From NCBI RefSeq assembly GCF_002994745.2, contig NC_037093.1:8668400-8732399 (forward strand): DNA of 64,000 nt. Reading direction: 5' to 3'. Shown one piece after another: positions 34,047 through 46,661 of this stretch; the stretch's first letter is position 1, and each line of letters opens with the position of its first letter. The translations under genes were made by a program, and so were the position numbers. This stretch comes from Rosa chinensis. Its lineage: Eukaryota > Streptophyta > Magnoliopsida > Rosales > Rosaceae. Under the pieces are notes generated by a model. It saw only the letters and a list, made by a program, of their open reading frames with translations, ran no database searches and was not told the DNA's origin.

Positions 34047-35254
34047 GTCTGCTTCACCACAAACCTCTGTCTCACCTGTCAAAGGCCGCCGATCGAGATC
34101 ATTGTCGAGGTCTAGAAGGAGTCGTTCTAGGTACACTGGAAATCTCAATTTTCTAACTGTTCAGTGTCAATAAAATCTGGGTTATTGGCTAGTATAACTG
34201 CATGTATATATGTTATGTTACATTGTGGAAATTCATGGTTTTTTTTTTGTAAGTTTTGGGTTTATTCCAACCAAAATATTTGGGTTCAAGCTTTGTTGTA
34301 TTAGTTGAATATGAATCTTGTTTTTCTTACTCCAGGAGCCCATCTGTGGATGCAACCAATCCTGGAAACAACTTGTATGTAACAGGCTTATCCACAAGGG
34401 TTACCTCTGCTGATGTTGAGAAATTCTTTAACAAAGAATGCAAGGTATGAGCTATTATAACTTTATTTTCTGAATAATATATGGAACTTACCCTGAGACA
34501 GCTTCATGTAGATTGAATTTGTTGTGCTATAGTGCTTTTAATTGACTGCAACATTTTAAACACAAATATCTTATGCATGACCAAAATAGTTATCTTAAAC
34601 AATGGACAGACAAACCAACTCTTTTTTGACCAAAAAAGGAAGTAACAACTTGAAAAGCATGTTATTAAGTGTACTTTGGACACAGTAGGCAGCAGGTGTG
34701 TTATGTCTGCCATCAGCTTATCACTAGATAGGTCAATTGTATTTCATTTAGCTATTATACTTGAATCTCCCTAGAACAGGAAGGAAAATTGTAAGTTCGG
34801 AAGAAGGGAGTAACTTCCTTGGTAACTTAACAGCTTTCCTTTCCATTTAGTTTCTGTTCTTGAGATTAAAGAGAAGCTTCATTTTCTATCCTATGATAAA
34901 TAATTTTTATCAGTTGGTAATGTAGTGCTTGTCATTTCTCTCTATGCACTAAGATATCTAGTTTCCTTTCTACTACCGGGCTTTAACTAAACTTGCTGAG
35001 GCAAGAGTAGTCGCTCGTCCTTGATGTTCACCTAGAAAGTGATAACCTGAGAGTACCTTATTGGAGATCTTATGTTGATAAATTACAACTAAGCTTTGGT
35101 TTCAGGTGTTGGAGTGCCATCTTGTAACTGACCCTCGCTCCAGAGAATCTCGTGGATTTGCATTTGTCACAATGGAAACTGTAGAGGATGCAGAGCGATG
35201 CATTAAGTACTTGAATCGCTCTGTGCTTGAAGGTCGACTAGTCACTGTGGAAAA
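34047..35254 (+). pseudogene. Captured SR45a (SR-like splicing factor) exons with a near-complete RRM
   Basis: Three exons join in frame with GT-AG introns. 34047-34130 encodes an arginine/serine segment (GRRSRSLSRSRRSRSR). 34336-34444 reads NPGNNLYVTGLSTRVTSADV with RNP2 (LYVTGL). 35106-35254 reads VLECHLVTDPRSRES, RGFAFVTMETVEDAE (RNP1) and EGRLVTVEK. This is the RS-RRM arrangement of plant SR45a, a nuclear alternative-splicing regulator. The RS-rich C-terminal domain is not recognised after 35254, so it is a partial gene. The RRM is open with no stop, so a translated chimera with the TAF2 exons upstream is possible but unproven. Confidence 0.85.
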
Positions 35255-36395
35255 GGTATCAGTTTCTGTCAAAGGATCAAGATAGTTACTATGTAGTATG
35301 CTGCTAAATTATTTTATAATGAAGATTTTCTTTCTTCAGAAATGTTGCCTGATAAGTTTTGGCAGCAGGTCTGGTGTGTGTACTTCATCGAATTCACAAT
35401 CTAATTCTAGTGTGTGCTAATCATAATGAATATGATTATAATAGAGTTTTGGGTGAATTGATTGTACTGGATACTTACTTATTTTCTGTACTCTCTACTT
35501 GTGTATTTTCAAGTTTGGTAATTGAATGGATAGAGTATTGTTCTGTTGCAGTTTCTAGGTATATATTGAGTCATTGATTACCAGATTTTCACCATGGGGG
35601 GAGCTCGTTCTAGGAAGAGAAACCATCGAGATGATGAAGATAGTTTTCGTAGAGGGATTTCCAGAAGGATACATTGAATGAGGAGGAAAAAAGGAGGGGG
35701 TTTCTGGGTACATTGATCTATAAATCTGGAAGAAGAAGAGGTGGAGAAGAAGACCCAGCAGCAACAATAACCACAACAACAAGGAGGTTACTAGGAACAG
35801 CAGCAGAAGAAGATCATCGTCCAAATCCTCTGCTCCTCTGCTCGAGTTGGTCTGTTTGTTGAGGTCTTTTCCTTATTCCTATAATTCATCATTAATTTCT
35901 GCTACGTCTCTATTTGGTTTCCTAGGATAAATAAACAGCTTAAAGAATGTTTATAGAACTGGGTAAACATTGATTCAATTTGAGGTTTTAGATTGAGATA
36001 AAGTTTTGATTTTTTGTTGTTGTTCTGAAGCTGATTTTGGTTTTTGAGTTGCAGGGAGGAATCCAAGTTCTAATAATAACCAATCTTGGTCGAAATCTAC
36101 AAGGGATTCTAAAAGTGGGTCTTGAAGAAAATTGATGTCAATGCTATAGGATATCGTTACTGTTTTGTTGAACTTCAGGTGTGTTTTGTTGGGTCAAGGA
36201 TTATTCTTTTATTATGAGCTGAAATTGCAGTTCATTTTCTAATGTATACCTTGTAATGTTTGTATGCATTACATAGATCATCTGTATGCATTAATAAGAT
36301 TGATTATCTATTCACCAGGTATTTACATAGATCATCTAACTGGCCACCTCTAATTCTTTATCTAACTTTTTTTATTTTTTTCTTTGCAAGAATAG
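35255..36395. other. CACTA interior between captured genes
   Basis: Includes short frames rich in Arg/Ser or acidic repeats (35580-35860) and a block at 36056-36178 bounded by TTGCAG and a GTGTGT donor that may be another captured exon (frame end GYRYCFVELQ). I cannot assign either. Confidence 0.35.
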
Positions 36396-36813
36396 AAGTT
36401 GGAGAAACTTCAGGAAGAGGATCTTGTTGAAAGGCCGTTCAAGAAGAAACAGATCAAGATCAGGTTTCCTGAATGGGGAAGAAGTGGGAGATTTGCTCCA
36501 TTTGGAGGTAAGGTGGGTTTACATATTTTGTTCACAAGTAAAAGTGCTACAAGCCATTTTTTTTTCACCTTAAAAAGATCTATTCATCTGCAAATTGTGT
36601 GTATTAATTGCAACCATATCTGTGGTCTACCAGGTGTTGTTTAGCAGAGCAAATCTCACAATTGAAAAAGGAGAGAAACTGGCCATTATTGGCCCAAATG
36701 GATGTGGCAAGAGTACTTTGCTTAAACTAATAATGGGTTTACAAAAGCCAATAGCAAGTGAAGTTCTGCTTGGGGAGCATAATGTCCTAACAAACTTTTT
36801 TGAGCAAAATCAG
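36396..36813 (+). pseudogene. Captured ABCF-family ATPase exons
   Basis: First exon 36396-36507 reads KLEKLQEEDLVERPFKKKQI then KIRFPEWGRSGR. Second exon 36634-36813, after CTACCAG, reads VLFSRANLTIEKGEKLAII, GPNGCGKSTLLK (Walker A, intact) and EVLLGEHNVLTNFFEQNQ before GTGTGT. This is the start of the second ATPase domain of plant ABCF5-type (GCN20-like) proteins, soluble ATPases linked to translation. The segment expected between the two exons (around the A-loop) is missing or altered, and no downstream signature or Walker B is present, so it is a fragment. Confidence 0.85.
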
Positions 36814-37669
36814 GTGTGTACTGCCATTACTATTTGCTACTTTGAAATAACTAATAGCATGGGGTTTCTTCTTAGTAAAAGAGGAACCGGATCTGTAAAT
36901 TTCCTTGTCAGAATATATTGTTGGTTGACTTAGCTTTTATGGGATACACGTAACATGCTTTGTTCAGAATTTTATGTTCAAAACTACTAATGTTGACTCC
37001 GTATCTAGTTCAGTGATTTTAATTTATAGAGGATCTTTTGTGTTAACTGTAAGTTTTTGAGTCCTAAGCATGGTAATTTTATTTAACCATTCATATGATT
37101 CTCAGTGGCATGCATTCGCTTCTCATGTTTAGGTACAAAAATCTGGCAGTTAGTTAGTTTGGTATGAAAATCTGGCAGGTACAAAAATCTGGCAGAGAAA
37201 ATATAGTCACTTGACTCAACTTCTCATAACTTTGTTATTATGTTCATGCCTCATTCATCAAAATGATTAAGTAAACCCTTTGATATATTAAATCAATTTC
37301 AGTGGGAGAGGAGAGGCAGCAGCCAACCCAAGTAGATATTGATCAAGTGCGAAATGAGTGGGGGAAGTTTGTTGTCAACACATATGTGCATGAACCTTGA
37401 AGTAGCGCGCTTGTTGCTGGTACAATTTTGATATGGAAAGCATCTTTTTTGTGCTTCTCTGCTGGTACATTATCATGCACCATGTGGCATGTTTTGGAAT
37501 AATACATATATATGTATCAGCTTTTTGATGTCCCAAGTAGATGGGCATGCACTAGAATGCTTTTCTTATTTGCAATGTTGGCTTCAATGATTAGTGGTTT
37601 GCAAAGTTTATATTTGATGGTTGGCAATGTTTATATTTGATGAACTACTGTTCATTTGGTAAATGGACC

Positions 37670-38272
37670 AAATGAATGTACAATTTAATTCAGGAATGGG
37701 ATGTTCAAATAATCAGACAACAGAATAGAGATATAATGACAACTGCCCGTTGTCTGAATGGCCAAAATTGGGACAAACACACTGCAATCGTTCATATCAC
37801 ACATCAGTTTTTAACAAATCAGTCTCTTCTAATTTATACTCACACAACAGAAGCAATTGAACTCTGTTGTCCAAAAACTAAATCAGACAACAGTTGCAAT
37901 TGAACTCCGTTGTCCCAAATGTTGATCATACAACAGATATAGTCTAAGCACTGAAGTTTGAGGATCAATCAGACAACACAAAAAATAAAAGTATGTTGTC
38001 TGATATGCTTAACATACAACAGCTTGAAACCAAGCACTGTTGTCTGAAGACAGCGCTTCAACTGCTGCGCAGCTGCGCATGGCATCTGCCGAGCCATCTG
38101 TCGAGCCATCACACAACAGTTATAACACATACCCGTTGCCTGTTTGCTTATCAGACAACTGTGTTCCACCGTTGTCTGAATTTTCAACAGACAACGGCTC
38201 GCTCTACAACGGTGGCACTCCAAATCAGACAACAGTTTCTGTCTGTCGTCTGATAAGGATTTTGGCATAGTG
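37670..38272. repeat. CACTA right subterminal repeat region
   Basis: At least a dozen copies, in both orientations, of a motif near TCAGACAACAGTT / CCGTTGTCTGAA within 600 bases, ending in the terminus. The left arm (31365-31900) holds weaker versions (GTTGTGTGA, CACAACAG, TTGTTGTATA). Such clusters are the usual CACTA transposase-binding sites. Confidence 0.82.
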
Positions 38273-40645
38273 ATTTACCGCTAGATTTGCGGATTGTCAC
38301 TTTGATGAGACAGTCTTCCCGTCGTTAGGGGAGATAGGAACAATAATGTTCAACAGGAATGACAGGAATTGTCGTGGTCTGTCCCCACTTTGTCTCATCT
38401 TGATCCCGAACCGCACAGTCTGAAATTGAAGTGCGGAAAATTCTCGATCTTCAGAACATAGCAGACTTTATGCCTGATGCGTTTTCTGATATCGCTAAAG
38501 TGACAAGATCACATATACCTGCTGCAAACGTGCCTGTAAGGATTGATGTTCCTAAAAATCATGGACATGGAGCCACCCCTAGGGGTATTGGGCATGGCGC
38601 CTCCACCACTAATAGTGATGGCAATGTGGCTCAGGCCGGGCTCCCAGCAAGGAAATGTGGGAGGCCCAAATGTTCGATGGATTATCTCCCAAGAAAGAAA
38701 GCGAGTTTGGCACAGAAAGATCCATTAATCATCGACATAAATAACCCGTCTCATGAAGATATTCCGGATTATGGTTATGTCTAAGAGACATCATTGGGGG
38801 ACACTCCAATGTTAGAACCAATTCCAAGGAATAGGGAGATCTCCATGAATTACACTAGCGTACATGAGACGTTAAATCGATATTCTATTATCCTTGATGA
38901 TGTGTTTGCATATTCTATTACTCAAGGAATTATAAAACACGATGATATCGAACCTCGCTTCGTTGAGGAAAGTCAACGAAGAGCAGACTGGCCTAAATGG
39001 AAAGATGCGATCCAGGTTGAATTGGATTCACTAACAAAGAGACTGGTATTTGGGCCTATAACGCTGACACCCCCAAGTATAAAGCCTGTTGGCCATAAAT
39101 GGGTCTTTGTTAGAAAGCGTAATGAGAAAAATGAGGTTGTTAGATACAAAGCCCGCCTTGTGGCTCAAGGTTTCTCACAACGCCCTGGAATCGACTATGA
39201 GGAGACATATTCTCCAGTAATGGACGTTATAACGTTCCGCTACCTTGTCAGTTTGGTAGTTTCCAAAAAACTTGACATGCAGCTTATGGATGTAGTTACA
39301 ACATATCTCTATGGGGATCTAGATTCAGAGATATATATAAAGATTCCAGATAGACTTCAATTACCCAAGTCAAGTGGCTCTAAACCACGGAGCGCGTTTT
39401 CAATAAGATTGAGACGCTCACTATATGGATTGAAACAATCCGGACGGATGTGGTATAACCGTCTAAGTGACTACTTGATTGGAAAGGGATATGTCAACAA
39501 TGAAATATGCCCATGCGTGTTTATAAAGAGGACAAGTTCCGGATTTGCAATTGTAGCAGTTTATGTCGATGACATGAACCTAATTGGAACTCTAGATGAG
39601 TTAAAGGAAATTGCTAAGTACTTGAAATTTGAATTTGAGATGAAAGATCTTGGGAAAACACGGTTTTGCCTCGGACTAGAACTTGAGCACTGTAGTGATG
39701 GGATTATGATCCATCAGTTAGCATATACTCAAAAATTATTAAGGCGCTTTAATGAAGATAAAGCAAAGCCTGTGAGTACTCCCATGATCAGTCGTAGTCT
39801 TGAGCCTGAAAAAGATCCGTTTCATCCAAGGGATGAGGGCGAAGACTTATTAGAGGCTGAAGTGCCCTATCTAAGTGCAATAGGCGCATTATTGTACTTA
39901 GCTCAATGCAAGACCGGACATCTCATTCGCAGTGAACTTGTTAGCTCGACACAGTTTTGCGCCAACACGCCGCCATTGGATTAACATAAAGACAATCTTT
40001 CGATACTTGAGAGGTACGATTGATATGGGCTTGTTCTATCCCTACAGAGAGAAAACAAATAATGGAAGTGTGGGATCGAACTCCACAAGGCAAAACGCCA
40101 CCTTCTGTGCTCCTCCTCCCTTCCATCAAAATGACAACGATGTCTTGATGGGTTTTGCTGATGCAGGGTATCTCTCTGACCATCACAAAGGTCGCTCCCA
40201 AATGGGTTATGTTTTTACCATGGGAAGCACTGCGATATCTTGGAGGTCTACAAAGCAGACCCATGTTGCTACTTCCTCAAATCATGCAGAGATTATCGCT
40301 CTACATGAAGCCGTGCGAGAATGCATATGGCTAAGGTCTGTAGATAGACACATTCGAGCAACTTGTCGTTTGAAGTCTACCACAGATGAACCTACATGCA
40401 TTTATGAAGATAATGCAGCTTGTATTTAGCAAATGAAGTTAGGTTTCATCAAGGGCGACAACACCAAGCATATATCACCTAAGTTTTTTTACAATCAGCA
40501 ACAACAAACACTTCTAAATATTGAAGTGAATCAAATCCGTTCAGAGGATAATGTAGCGGACTTGTTTACTAAGTCGTTACCTAAATCCACCTTCGAGAAA
40601 CATGTGAAGAGCATCGGATTAAGAAAGTTATCCGAACTCCCATAA
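38273..40645 (+). pseudogene. Copia B reverse transcriptase and RNase H
   Basis: Resumes the polyprotein after the CACTA. RT covers KWKDAIQVELDSLTKRL, KWVFVRKRN, YKARLVAQGFSQRPGIDYEE, LYGLKQSGRMWYNRL and the catalytic YVDDM box near 39565-39580, through IGALLYLAQCKT near 39910. A frameshift near 39930 separates this from RNase H: FADAGYLSDHHKGRSQMGYV, ISWRSTKQTHVATSSNHAEI, YEDNAACI, then a stop (TAG) and KSLPKSTFEKHVKSIGLRKL. The first and last acidic residues of RNase H are visible. Most of the domain is intact, so decay is modest, in line with about 5% LTR difference. Confidence 0.92.
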
Positions 40646-41019
40646 TTGTAGAAATCAGGGGGAGACCTTGACATCAGGGGGAGGTATGATGTCTACATGT
40701 TCGATCTCGAAGAGTGAATGACGTGTTGTGCTCTTTTTGCCCTTCGACCATGATTATTTTTGTTCCACAGGGTTTTTGTTACCTGGCAAGGTTTTTAGTG
40801 AGGTAACGATCAAAACGTCATCACCGAGTTTGAGAGGCACAAGGGGGAGTGTGGAAGGATGTCGACTACTCCATATTCACGCGCGTTGTGCTCTTTTTCT
40901 CCTTCGACCAAGGTTGTTTTTTCCCACAGGGTTTTTATTACTTGGCAAGGTTTTTGACGAGGCAACTTAGAAGTGCATAGCAGAGGCAACACTATTGATA
41001 TGGAATATCCAAGGGGGAG
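40646..41019 (+). other. Copia B 3' untranslated region with a duplication and polypurine tract
   Basis: Holds two diverged copies (about 40725-40810 and 40887-40975) of a segment with GTTGTGCTCTTTTT, CCTTCGACCA, CACAGGGTTTTT and GGCAAGGTTTTT. It ends in AAGGGGGAG (41011-41019), the polypurine tract right before the 3' LTR. A related tract, AAAGGGGAG, precedes the copia D 3' LTR. Confidence 0.7.
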
Positions 41020-41223
41020 TGTTGTAAATGATAATGACTATTCATGCAATAGGTATTGCTTAATGTATGCGATTGACAGACTCGTAATGTATGCGATTGA
41101 CATACTTGTAATGTGCGATTGATTAGTATAGTTATTATGTATTGCCTTTTGTATACATGATATAACCCTATATAAACCTCATGGTGAGATGAATATAATA
41201 CAATTATCCAATTCTCTACAACA
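41020..41223 (+). repeat. Copia B 3' LTR
   Basis: 204 bp, the same TGTTGTA...TACAACA ends as the 5' LTR, with about 11 differences between the two by eye. Confidence 0.92.
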
Positions 41224-41350
41224 AACGTTTGGCTATCTCGAAAAACAGAGAGATGAACAAAAGTTTGATGATGTTCATAGGATATTTTGATGTTGTTGTT
41301 GCAAAGTGGGAGAGGGAGATTGGGTCAATGCGGCTATGTTGCACGATTAG

Positions 41351-41409
<59 letters not shown>

Positions 41410-41599
41410 CAGAGAAATGAGTTGAGGATTGAATAAATGGCCCTATTTTAGCAAAAGAATAAGAAGGTGTATATAGTTCGAGTTGCTCGTATAAATAAAA
41501 AACCTGTTGACAGAATTTAGAGTTGGTAAAAGTCATGGTGGGCTAATTGACTTAACAGGTCGCCGTTTCCCTTTATTCATCAACTTTGTTTATTTTTAA
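41224..41599. other. Spacer between copia B and copia C
   Basis: The sequence into which copia B inserted, with a (GA)n tract (41358-41405). On minus it resembles a promoter with TATA-like stretches followed by a CT-rich leader, but the frame across the empty site closes quickly and no gene is recognised. Confidence 0.4.
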
Positions 41600-44500
41600 A
41601 GTTTCGACATCGAGGCATCCCCCAGTGATAATCATAATTCCGAACATTCTCATTAGATGGATTTTAAGTGTCGATAATCAAAGAATCGGATTGTACCAAA
41701 GTATCATTCGAACCCACAGGCCTCCCACGCTTCCTAGCTAGGGCCATGTCCTGTGACGCCATAGTGTCACTGTCTATAGCGTTGGTGCCATGCATACCTC
41801 TGTGTAGGGTGGCGCTATTTCCTAACCTATGGACGTCTATCCTTGCAGACACGTTTGCAGCAAATATGTGTGATCTCGTCACTATAGCGGGAATCGAGAT
41901 GAGACATAGTGGGGACAGAACACTGCAATTCCTGTTATTTCTATTGAACATTGACATTCTTATCTCCCCCTAACGACGAGAAGACTGTCTCATCAAAATG
42001 ATAATTCTGAAAAACAAGCGGTAAAGAGATTGCCCAACAAGAGGTTGGAGCTTCAAAGCCAATGTATATGCCTATTTGTCTGTAAGGACCCATCTTGGTG
42101 CGTTGTGGTGGCGCAATTGGCACATAAATCGCTCACTCAAGTATGCGTAAGTACGAGATACTTGTACCTAGTCACTAGTTGTAATGCAGAGGTAGATTGA
42201 GTATGTGGCGGTGGGTCGTAGATGAATTAGCATAGCTGCATACAGTATTGCATAACCCCAAGCAAAAATAGGGAGATTGTTGCACATTACCAATATCTGG
42301 ACTGCCATCGTAGTCATTTAAATGGCAGCTTCCTCGAGACCATTTGGGTGTATATATGGGAATATGATGTCCAACATCAATCTCCAATGACATGCAATAA
42401 TCATCGAAAGTGTTCGATGTAAACTCTCAAACATTGTTAAGTCGAATTGACTGGATGAGATGATCCGGTTAGTGAGCCTATAGCAATATGATCTGTGTTA
42501 GAAATTTAGAATAAGCAACATTATGTGTGGACAATGGCGAGATAAGTGACCAACGTGTTTGCTTCAACCAACATCACGAAGTATTTAAACGGTTTGCAAG
42601 TTGGTTGAATCGGTCCACTTAATCCCCTCAGATTCTATGTAAGAACAAAATGAGAACTTTTATATCCTTTGCATAGGACTATTTCAGTCCTAATTTCCTT
42701 AAGGAACAAGCTTTGCAGAATGAGCGAGGGTCTTAGAAGAGGAATTTGGTTGGGCATGTGCGGTAGAAACGCTATTGGAAGCAAAATTAATGATAACTAT
42801 ACCATTCATGGCATCATCACTAGGGACGGCGCCAGCCCAAGGCCGGCAGTGGATCGCGGTGGCACCAGGAATGGCGTCGGTAGTCTCATTTGTTCCGAAA
42901 ATCAATTTCTGATTGTCGCTTCATTTCGCTAGAAAGAATGGATGTCCGTGTGAAGTCTTTAATAGACGGACCATCATATCACGACTAGGATGACATAACA
43001 TGTTGTGCCAAATCTAATATGTGTCTGAATCCAAGAGATCTTCTCTCATAACTTTATTGGATTCAATAGCTTGAATAGTGGTGACATAAAGTTCACTAGA
43101 GAGACACATAAATTTCTCTAAGATGCGCTTTTGTCTGCAATCATTAGAGATGATGCAAAGGAATTCTTTTTCGTTCTCAGTATGGGTTTCGGTATGGAAT
43201 CCGTTGGCTCGAATATCTTTAAAGCTCAGTACTTTTTGATTTTCCTTGAGAGCATAGAGAGCTTCTGCTACTATAATCAATGTGCCATTAGGCAAAAGGA
43301 ATTAGGCCATTCTATGTCCTTGAACTAAACCTGATGGCCTAGCCATCGTAGTCACAGATAAAATATGTAGGCAACACCTCTAAGAATAATTGCCTACGGC
43401 GGAGAATGGTGTGCGTAGTAGCACTATCAGCAAGACATTAAAGTTCTCCAGTGTCCATTTCTTGAAAGAAAAGCTCAGAATTTAAATGGAGTCATAATGA
43501 AAAAAAAACTCAAATATTTTTTCATAAGTCAATGATGTATATCATTATTTCTTCAACTATAAAGAAAATCTAATCCGAAACTAGCTAATGCAAAACAAAG
43601 GTAGTGGTTTACTTCTTTCAGTAACTTCAAAGTAAATATGACTAGGAAAGTGAAGAGATGTCGGTAGAGTAATGCTCACTTAAGTACTACTTATCCCAAA
43701 AATTTTCTAGACATCATACCCACATTGGATGAGCCTAGTTGAAGAAAAACTAAACCAATGGCATCTACTAAAGATACTATGGCAATTGCCTTAATTATTA
43801 CATCTCTTGGAAAAAAATAAAGACTTATAAAAAATCGTAAATCTCTTGATCTTAGCCTGATTTGAAGTCTTCCACCCTTAGCTTAAGATCACCTTCTTAA
43901 TCTTTTTGATCCATGTAGTTTGCTTCCCTTACTTCACGATACATCTTTTATGCATTTGCAACATTCTGGGATGCGTTGCATGCCTTTGCCCAATGTCCAG
44001 ACACTCCACATCGAAGACAAGCATCTTTACGGTCAGGCTCCCTTGATCAAGGTGCTTTTAGGACTCAATTAGGATGGCCTCTATTCTTGGTGGCGCCACT
44101 ACCATGGCCAGAAGTATTTCCTCCCTCTCTCTTCACATATGGACCACCACGGTCCTGTGCCCAACTGTTTTGGCAGTTACCTTTCTCATTAGAGCGATTA
44201 TATGGACCAGAACGTCCAGAAGTGTCCATAGATTTAGGATTTCACTCTTGGCAGCCTCCCTTAGAGGCACGATTATAATTGGACTTCGGAATAGACTTTG
44301 TTCCCAAGGGTCTCTAATTATAGTTTTTTCACAAGGATGTTGTCATCCTTTTCAGTGACATTCATGCTCCAATTAGCTTATGAAACCTTGTGATACATCC
44401 TGCAGTAACATCAATGCGATAGTTCTTAGCAACCATCAATGCAGATACGGGGGAGATAGAGAGAACCCTCTCAATCGTCATCGCATCTGTCATATCTTTT

Positions 44501-46060
44501 CCACAGAATTTCATCAAGGATTTGATACGAGATGCTTTTGAATTATAGTCAAGAACAGTCTTGAAGTCACAGAAGCGGAGGTTATGCCATCTCACTTCTA
44601 GGTAAGAAAGCAGGGAGTCATGGAAGTTAGGTTAGGAAGCAAGGAGTCATGGAAGTTCCAGAAGCGCTCTTCGAGTGAGACCTACAGCCTTCTTGGGTCA
44701 TCTTCATTCAGGTACTCCTATTGAAGAGAATCATCCATATGATAAGTCAATAAGATGACCGCTTTTGCCTTATTAGCCTCCAAGGCTTCGGTTTAGGCTA
44801 CAATAAGCACGTCCTGGGTGGGCTCAAGAATCGTTGATAGAATACCTTGAGCCTTGAGATGCTGGCAGACATCATGCACCCACTTGTGGTATCCAGTGCA
44901 GTTGTCCCCAATGGAGTAAAATCCCCATTTTTTTAGGTTACTCATCCTGAAAAAGAACAAGAAAATTGGTTAGTTTCGGAGCAAAAGGCTACCATGAAAA
45001 CAAAATGAATTTCTGAGCTTAATTGCTCCTAAGAAATTTGATTCCAAGAGATCTTGGATTCAATCGAAACAGTAATGTAAGTGGTCGACCATAAAATCTC
45101 AACAAACTCTAAGTTTAGAGATATCAACAAACTCTAAGTTTGGAGATCTCAACAAACTCTAAGTTTGGAGATCTCAACAAACTCTAAGTTTAGAGATAGG
45201 ACGAACTCCCACAGTTCGGCTTAATCTTCCCACAAAAGAAGAAGTGAGAGGTAGAAGAAGGGAGGTTAAAAGTCCTCGAGAAAAAGAAAAGAATGAAAAG
45301 TACTCAAAAGGGGGAACTTTTAAAAAGATTTACCTTGAAAAGGGTAAACAGTGGTTGCCAGACCTTTTAGCCGGAAGTTGGTAAAAAAAAAAAGTACGTA
45401 TGGCCGGTGGTTGGCCGTTGCTGGCTGAAACTGGCCAAAGCAGTTTCCAGCATGTGGTTCAGTCATTTAGGTGGCCGGTTCGATGCTTTTTCGTTCGAGT
45501 CTGGAGGTTCTGCTTCCGGTTCCAGGATCATGGAGTCGAGGCACTCTTGGTGACCAAGTTTAGTGGTTTGGAAGGCAGTGAACCAAGCAAAGATTTCATT
45601 CTAATTCCGAGGGCCAGTTTGGTACTTTTCCTACCGATCTTGGTGGTTTGGCTGTCGGTTTTGGGGCTCTTGGAATTGATGAATACATGGTGTGCAGCGG
45701 AGGCAGTTAGGGTTTCAAGGTCTAGTATTTGGATTTAGGGTTTGGCTATTTGTTTTAGAATTAGGGCTTCATGCTGATAATGTGTTTTAGAAAAAAGGGA
45801 TGCAGAGAACAGCAAAGAGAGTTTGGGAGAATGATCTGCACTTTCATTGATTATAGGGGACTCTTTATATAGAGGATTACAAGCAAAGAATCGGAGCCTT
45901 ACAAGGAAACATAATCATGCAATGATTTTTTTTCTTCTTTCTTTTAAGGATCGTATAATGATTAGGATATCTACGAAGATATCTGTAAGACTAATTCTAT
46001 TACAACTCAGACAAGTAACTAGAGTTTGGGTCAGACACATAATCTAGATGTCCTTAAACA
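41600..46060 (-). mobile_element. Copia C, 3'-truncated, minus strand
   Basis: The 5' LTR (46060-45783, 278 bp) begins TGTTTAAGGACA and ends TCTAAAACA on minus, followed by the primer-binding region (CATTATCAGCATG). Gag starts at 44945 (MSNL) with FCDFKTVLDYNSKASRIKSL near 44550. Protease-proximal sequence ALKENQKVLSFKDIRANGF is at 43250-43180, then integrase remnants (PIAPPQRTKMGPYRQIGIYI at 42123-42064) and ARKRGRPVGSNDTLVQSDSL at 41720-41665. It stops at about 41600, before any RT; no 3' LTR is seen. Many frames are broken. A 25-base direct repeat (GGAGTCATGGAAGTT) sits at 44615-44655. Related to copia D by gag and LTR end. Confidence 0.88.
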
Positions 46061-46661
46061 AAAACGAGTGTTAGAGTATCTCTAATGGGTTTCCTATTTA
46101 AACTCTTCCCTGAAAAGTTAAAAAGAAAACGCTCCAACCATGTTTCCTACTACACTCCTAAAATAGAAAACTTGCTAGGAGTTCCGAAATCTATCTAATT
46201 GTTGTGTTTACATAATTTTAGAGCAAAATAATAATTTATGGCTCCCTAAAGTGTTAGGTATGATCCAAAATTCCTAATAACAATTTTTAAGCACCTTAAA
46301 AGGCTCCTAATATTTTGATATTTTTTTTCAATAAATTGTAGATAAAAAATAAATATAGAGCATCTTCAATGATGCTCTTATAATCAGATAAATAATACAA
46401 AATATAGTCAAATTTCGACCAAGACAAAAGATTTCGCTCCTTTTAGCCCTATATTTTAATGACAGGTTTTATAGGAACTGGACATAGGTTGCTTTTGTAC
46501 AAAACCATTAAAATAACGTGTTTGAGTGGTGCACGCTCATCAGTACTTTCCAAAAAACAAATATGAAAATTGAACAGTACATACATTCAATGATTCAAAG
46601 GTGCACAAGCAAAAAGCCCGAGTTATGTTCGGTTGTGAATGTTAATATACTTGATTTGGAT
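46061..46661. other. 3' flank of the lectin receptor kinase, possible small MITE
   Basis: 46071-46385 has ends that resemble Tourist/PIF-type MITEs: TTAGAGTATCTCTAATGGG at left and the inverted AGAGCATCATTGAAGATG at right, in AT-rich DNA. The match is partial and I did not find a convincing TTA/TAA duplication. The rest is the 3' untranslated and downstream region of the kinase gene. Confidence 0.35.

Larger units (their letters stand above)
31310..38272 (+). mobile_element. Non-autonomous CACTA element, 6,963 bp, carrying host-gene exons
   Basis: Left terminus CACTATGCCAAAA (31310) and the inverted right terminus CACTATGCCAAAATCC (ending 38272) are perfect CACTA ends, with a 3-bp duplication ATT (31307-31309, 38273-38275). 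Removing it restores copia B as GDLFTARFADCHFDE. Both arms (about 31340-31900 and 37680-38270) hold many direct and inverted subterminal copies of a TGTTGTCTGA-like motif. No CACTA transposase is seen. The interior holds plus-strand exons from at least three unrelated plant genes: TAF2, SR45a and ABCF. 31980-33100 resembles a promoter and leader with (CT) tracts. This is the transduplication type known from soybean Tgm-Express and other Pack-CACTA elements. Confidence 0.92.
27460..41223 (+). mobile_element. Copia B LTR retrotransposon with a nested CACTA element
   Basis: Two 204-bp LTRs (27460-27663, 41020-41223) begin TGTTGTA and end TACAACA and differ at about 11 positions, mostly transitions. 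Flanks are AACAT (27455-27459) and AACGT (41224-41228), a 5-bp duplication with one change. The order gag, protease, integrase, RT, RNase H is that of copia. Without the nested CACTA (31310-38272) and its ATT duplication the element is about 6.8 kb. Nonsense codons and frameshifts in gag and pol show it is inactive. Copias C and D in this window belong to related families. Confidence 0.93.

Noticed and set aside
27143..41536. A host gene on minus interrupted by copia B (frames at 41216-41536 and 27143-27469)
   Set aside because: Removing copia B and one duplication closes the frame within about ten codons, and no domain is recognisable.
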